Assembly: GCF_038396675.1 (NCBI RefSeq)
Contig: NC_088931.1
Location: 5,682,001 to 5,746,000, forward strand
Length of the DNA stretch: 64,000 bases
DNA from: Hydra vulgaris
Taxonomy: Eukaryota; Cnidaria; Hydrozoa; Anthoathecata; Hydridae
Reading direction: 5' to 3'
Part shown: in pieces, positions 62,750 through 64,000 of the stretch
Position numbering within the stretch: position 1 is the first letter of the stretch
Layout of the letters: every line of letters starts with the position of its first letter
Translations under genes and position numbers: made by a program
The notes under the pieces: model-generated
The model's database searches: none
The model's input: the letters and a program-made list of their open reading frames with translations, nothing else
What the model was told of the DNA's origin: nothing

Positions 62750-63300
62750 AAGCTTTATTTGCTAAGGTTAACAATTCCCAAAGGAATGTTAAACTCTTAA
62801 CGCAAATTAAATGTCACGTCTACCCTCATCAAAAAAACCAAAGTCTTATAACTGAAAGATTGTGTCTCTCACCTATACCGTGCAAGGTGATAAAGAAAAT
62901 TATTATAGATAAGATTATAAAACACTGTGCACAATCCTATATCAAAGTCTCAACATGGATTTGTGCATCACAAAGACAAACTTGATTAAAACCCGTAACA
63001 TTTTAGCGGAAGCAGTTTGCCGCAGAAACCTAATTAAAACATTTTTTTACCGACTTTGCCAAATCATTCAACACATTGTCACCCAACAGTTTTTTCATGA
63101 GAATTATGACTATGGTATTTGAGGCCAGCTAATTAACTGGATCACAGGTTGTCTAGCTAATAGACATCTGAGTGGATTAGGGTGACAAGTGACGTTCCTC
63201 AAGGATCAGTTCTTGTATCACTGCTATTGGTGTTCTTCATCAATGACTTACCAGACTGCGTTTACAATGCAGGATATGCAGTTTTTTTTGAATATATGGA
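62750..63300 (+). pseudogene. Decayed LINE reverse transcriptase fragment
   Basis: The plus strand shows RT pieces broken by many stops: CHVYPHQKNQSLITERL near 62810, TDFAKSFNTLSPN near 63050 (family FAKAFDTV, catalytic Asp kept), DVPQGSVLVSLLLVFFINDL (after T) near 63190, then a lost FADD region. It is more decayed than the minus-strand LINEs and of opposite orientation to them. It lies in the right half of the hAT-type element. Confidence 0.65.
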
Positions 63301-63446
63301 TATACAGTAACATTATTAGAAAAAAGAACACAATCATTAACTTGAATAATTGTACATGCTTTTAAAAATTACGCATTTTTAAAGGGGCGCCTAATATCTA
63401 CTATGCCCCAGGCGTCATAAAAGCTGTCGGCGGCCCTGCAGTCACC

Positions 63447-64000
63447 ATATTACGTTCAAAGTTGTTAAAAATTAATCGCAGCAAACTTTTTTTTAAATAT
63501 CAATCTTTTTTTGTCATTTGATTTCTTTAAAAAGATTTGACTATCTTTAAAAACTGTACATCATGAACAAAACCAACTTAAAATAGTTAAAAAATCTGTG
63601 CCTATCTTCGGGGTTTAAAAATGTAAACTAAAATTACATTTAATATTCAGAGAAAAACAAAAAATCTATATAGACACATGCGCACTATAAATATCTGCAA
63701 GGGATTAAGGTTTAATGCTGGGCAATATCGCTTATCTGGCCAGAGCCGGTGTCAAAACTCGGATCTTTTGGTTGGTTTTTATAACTATTATTGTTTTGTC
63801 CTTTTTATGACTGCATTGAAAAAATAAATCAGTTTAAGAATACGAAATGATAAAACTCGTACATACTAATTAATTGGACACAATTTATATTTTCTTTATG
63901 GATATGCATGTTACGAATATTTCGTTATGATTATGTGAATATAAAATTTATAAAATTAGTACAATAAAGTTAAGCGCCTAAAAAATCTTTTTCGTTTTGT
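63447..64000. other. AT-rich stretch to the window edge
   Basis: No gene, RNA gene or repeat boundary recognised. A slightly GC-richer patch lies at 63715-63765. Confidence 0.4.

Larger units (their letters stand above)
61397..63438. mobile_element. hAT-type element, 2,042 bp, with 8-bp duplication
   Basis: Ends CAGGGCCGCC (61397) and GGCGGCCCTG (to 63438) are perfect 10-bp inverted repeats; GGGCATAG also occurs inside both. The flanks CAGCCGCC (61389-61396) and CAGTCACC (63439-63446) match at 6 of 8 positions, both differences being transitions, as in an aged hAT duplication. No hAT transposase lies inside. Instead it holds a LINE tail (-) and a different LINE fragment (+), so it was a non-autonomous copy that later served as an insertion target, or it captured them. 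Confidence 0.8.

Noticed and set aside
63715-63765. Possible tRNA or structured RNA in a GC-richer patch
   Set aside because: No cloverleaf, anticodon arm or TTCGANNC-type box could be laid out.

Overview
The window looks like a gene-poor stretch of an AT-rich invertebrate genome, most likely a Hydra-type cnidarian. Pointers are the low GC content, very long (TA)n microsatellites, and a dense mix of decayed piggyBac, Tc1/mariner, pogo/Tigger, hAT, non-LTR LINE, Penelope-like and foldback/MITE sequences. Nothing bacterial, organellar or viral is evident. I saw no rRNA, tRNA or CRISPR. The species assignment is inference from the repeat content.

Only one clearly intact protein gene is present: a single-exon MFS (MFSD8/CLN7-like) transporter at 31566-32993 (+). 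A possible signal-peptide first exon lies at 4784-4915 (-). Almost every other coding-looking stretch is a broken transposon gene.

Layout. 1-2.1 kb: decayed DDE-like transposase (-). 3.0-4.4 kb: jockey-like LINE (+). 5-5.7 kb: two (TA)n tracts, each beside a hairpin. 5.65-5.95 kb: CpG-rich patch. 7.69-11.70 kb: a piggyBac element with matching ends and TTAA duplications, carrying a 1.1-kb MITE inside. 12.5-13.1 kb: BED-finger hAT fragment cut by another hAT-type end. 14.0-14.3 kb: 58-bp minisatellite. 16.9-19.0 kb: Tc1-like element with long inverted repeats. 19.5-21.6 kb: unnamed multi-copy ORF relic plus a LINE tail. 25.4-29.9 kb: pogo relic, LINE fragment and unrecognised relics between two inverted copies of one repeat. 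31.5-33.3 kb: the transporter. 34.8-36.0 kb: two clear MITEs. 38.1-39.2 kb: hAT relic. 39.58-42.69 kb: pogo/Tigger element inserted in a (TA)n tract. 43.3-49.4 kb: two Penelope GIY-YIG fragments around a candidate 5.3-kb inverted-repeat element that holds a large foldback. 49.6-63.4 kb: several LINEs, a Tc1 relic, Cys-rich relics, and a hAT-type element with LINE pieces inside it.

The genes do not form a pathway. The window is best read as layered mobile-element history: elements nest inside each other, and several boundaries (terminal repeats plus target duplications) can be read directly. Recurrent short perfect hairpins and a conserved LINE 3'-end stem-loop cross the annotation and are described in the findings.
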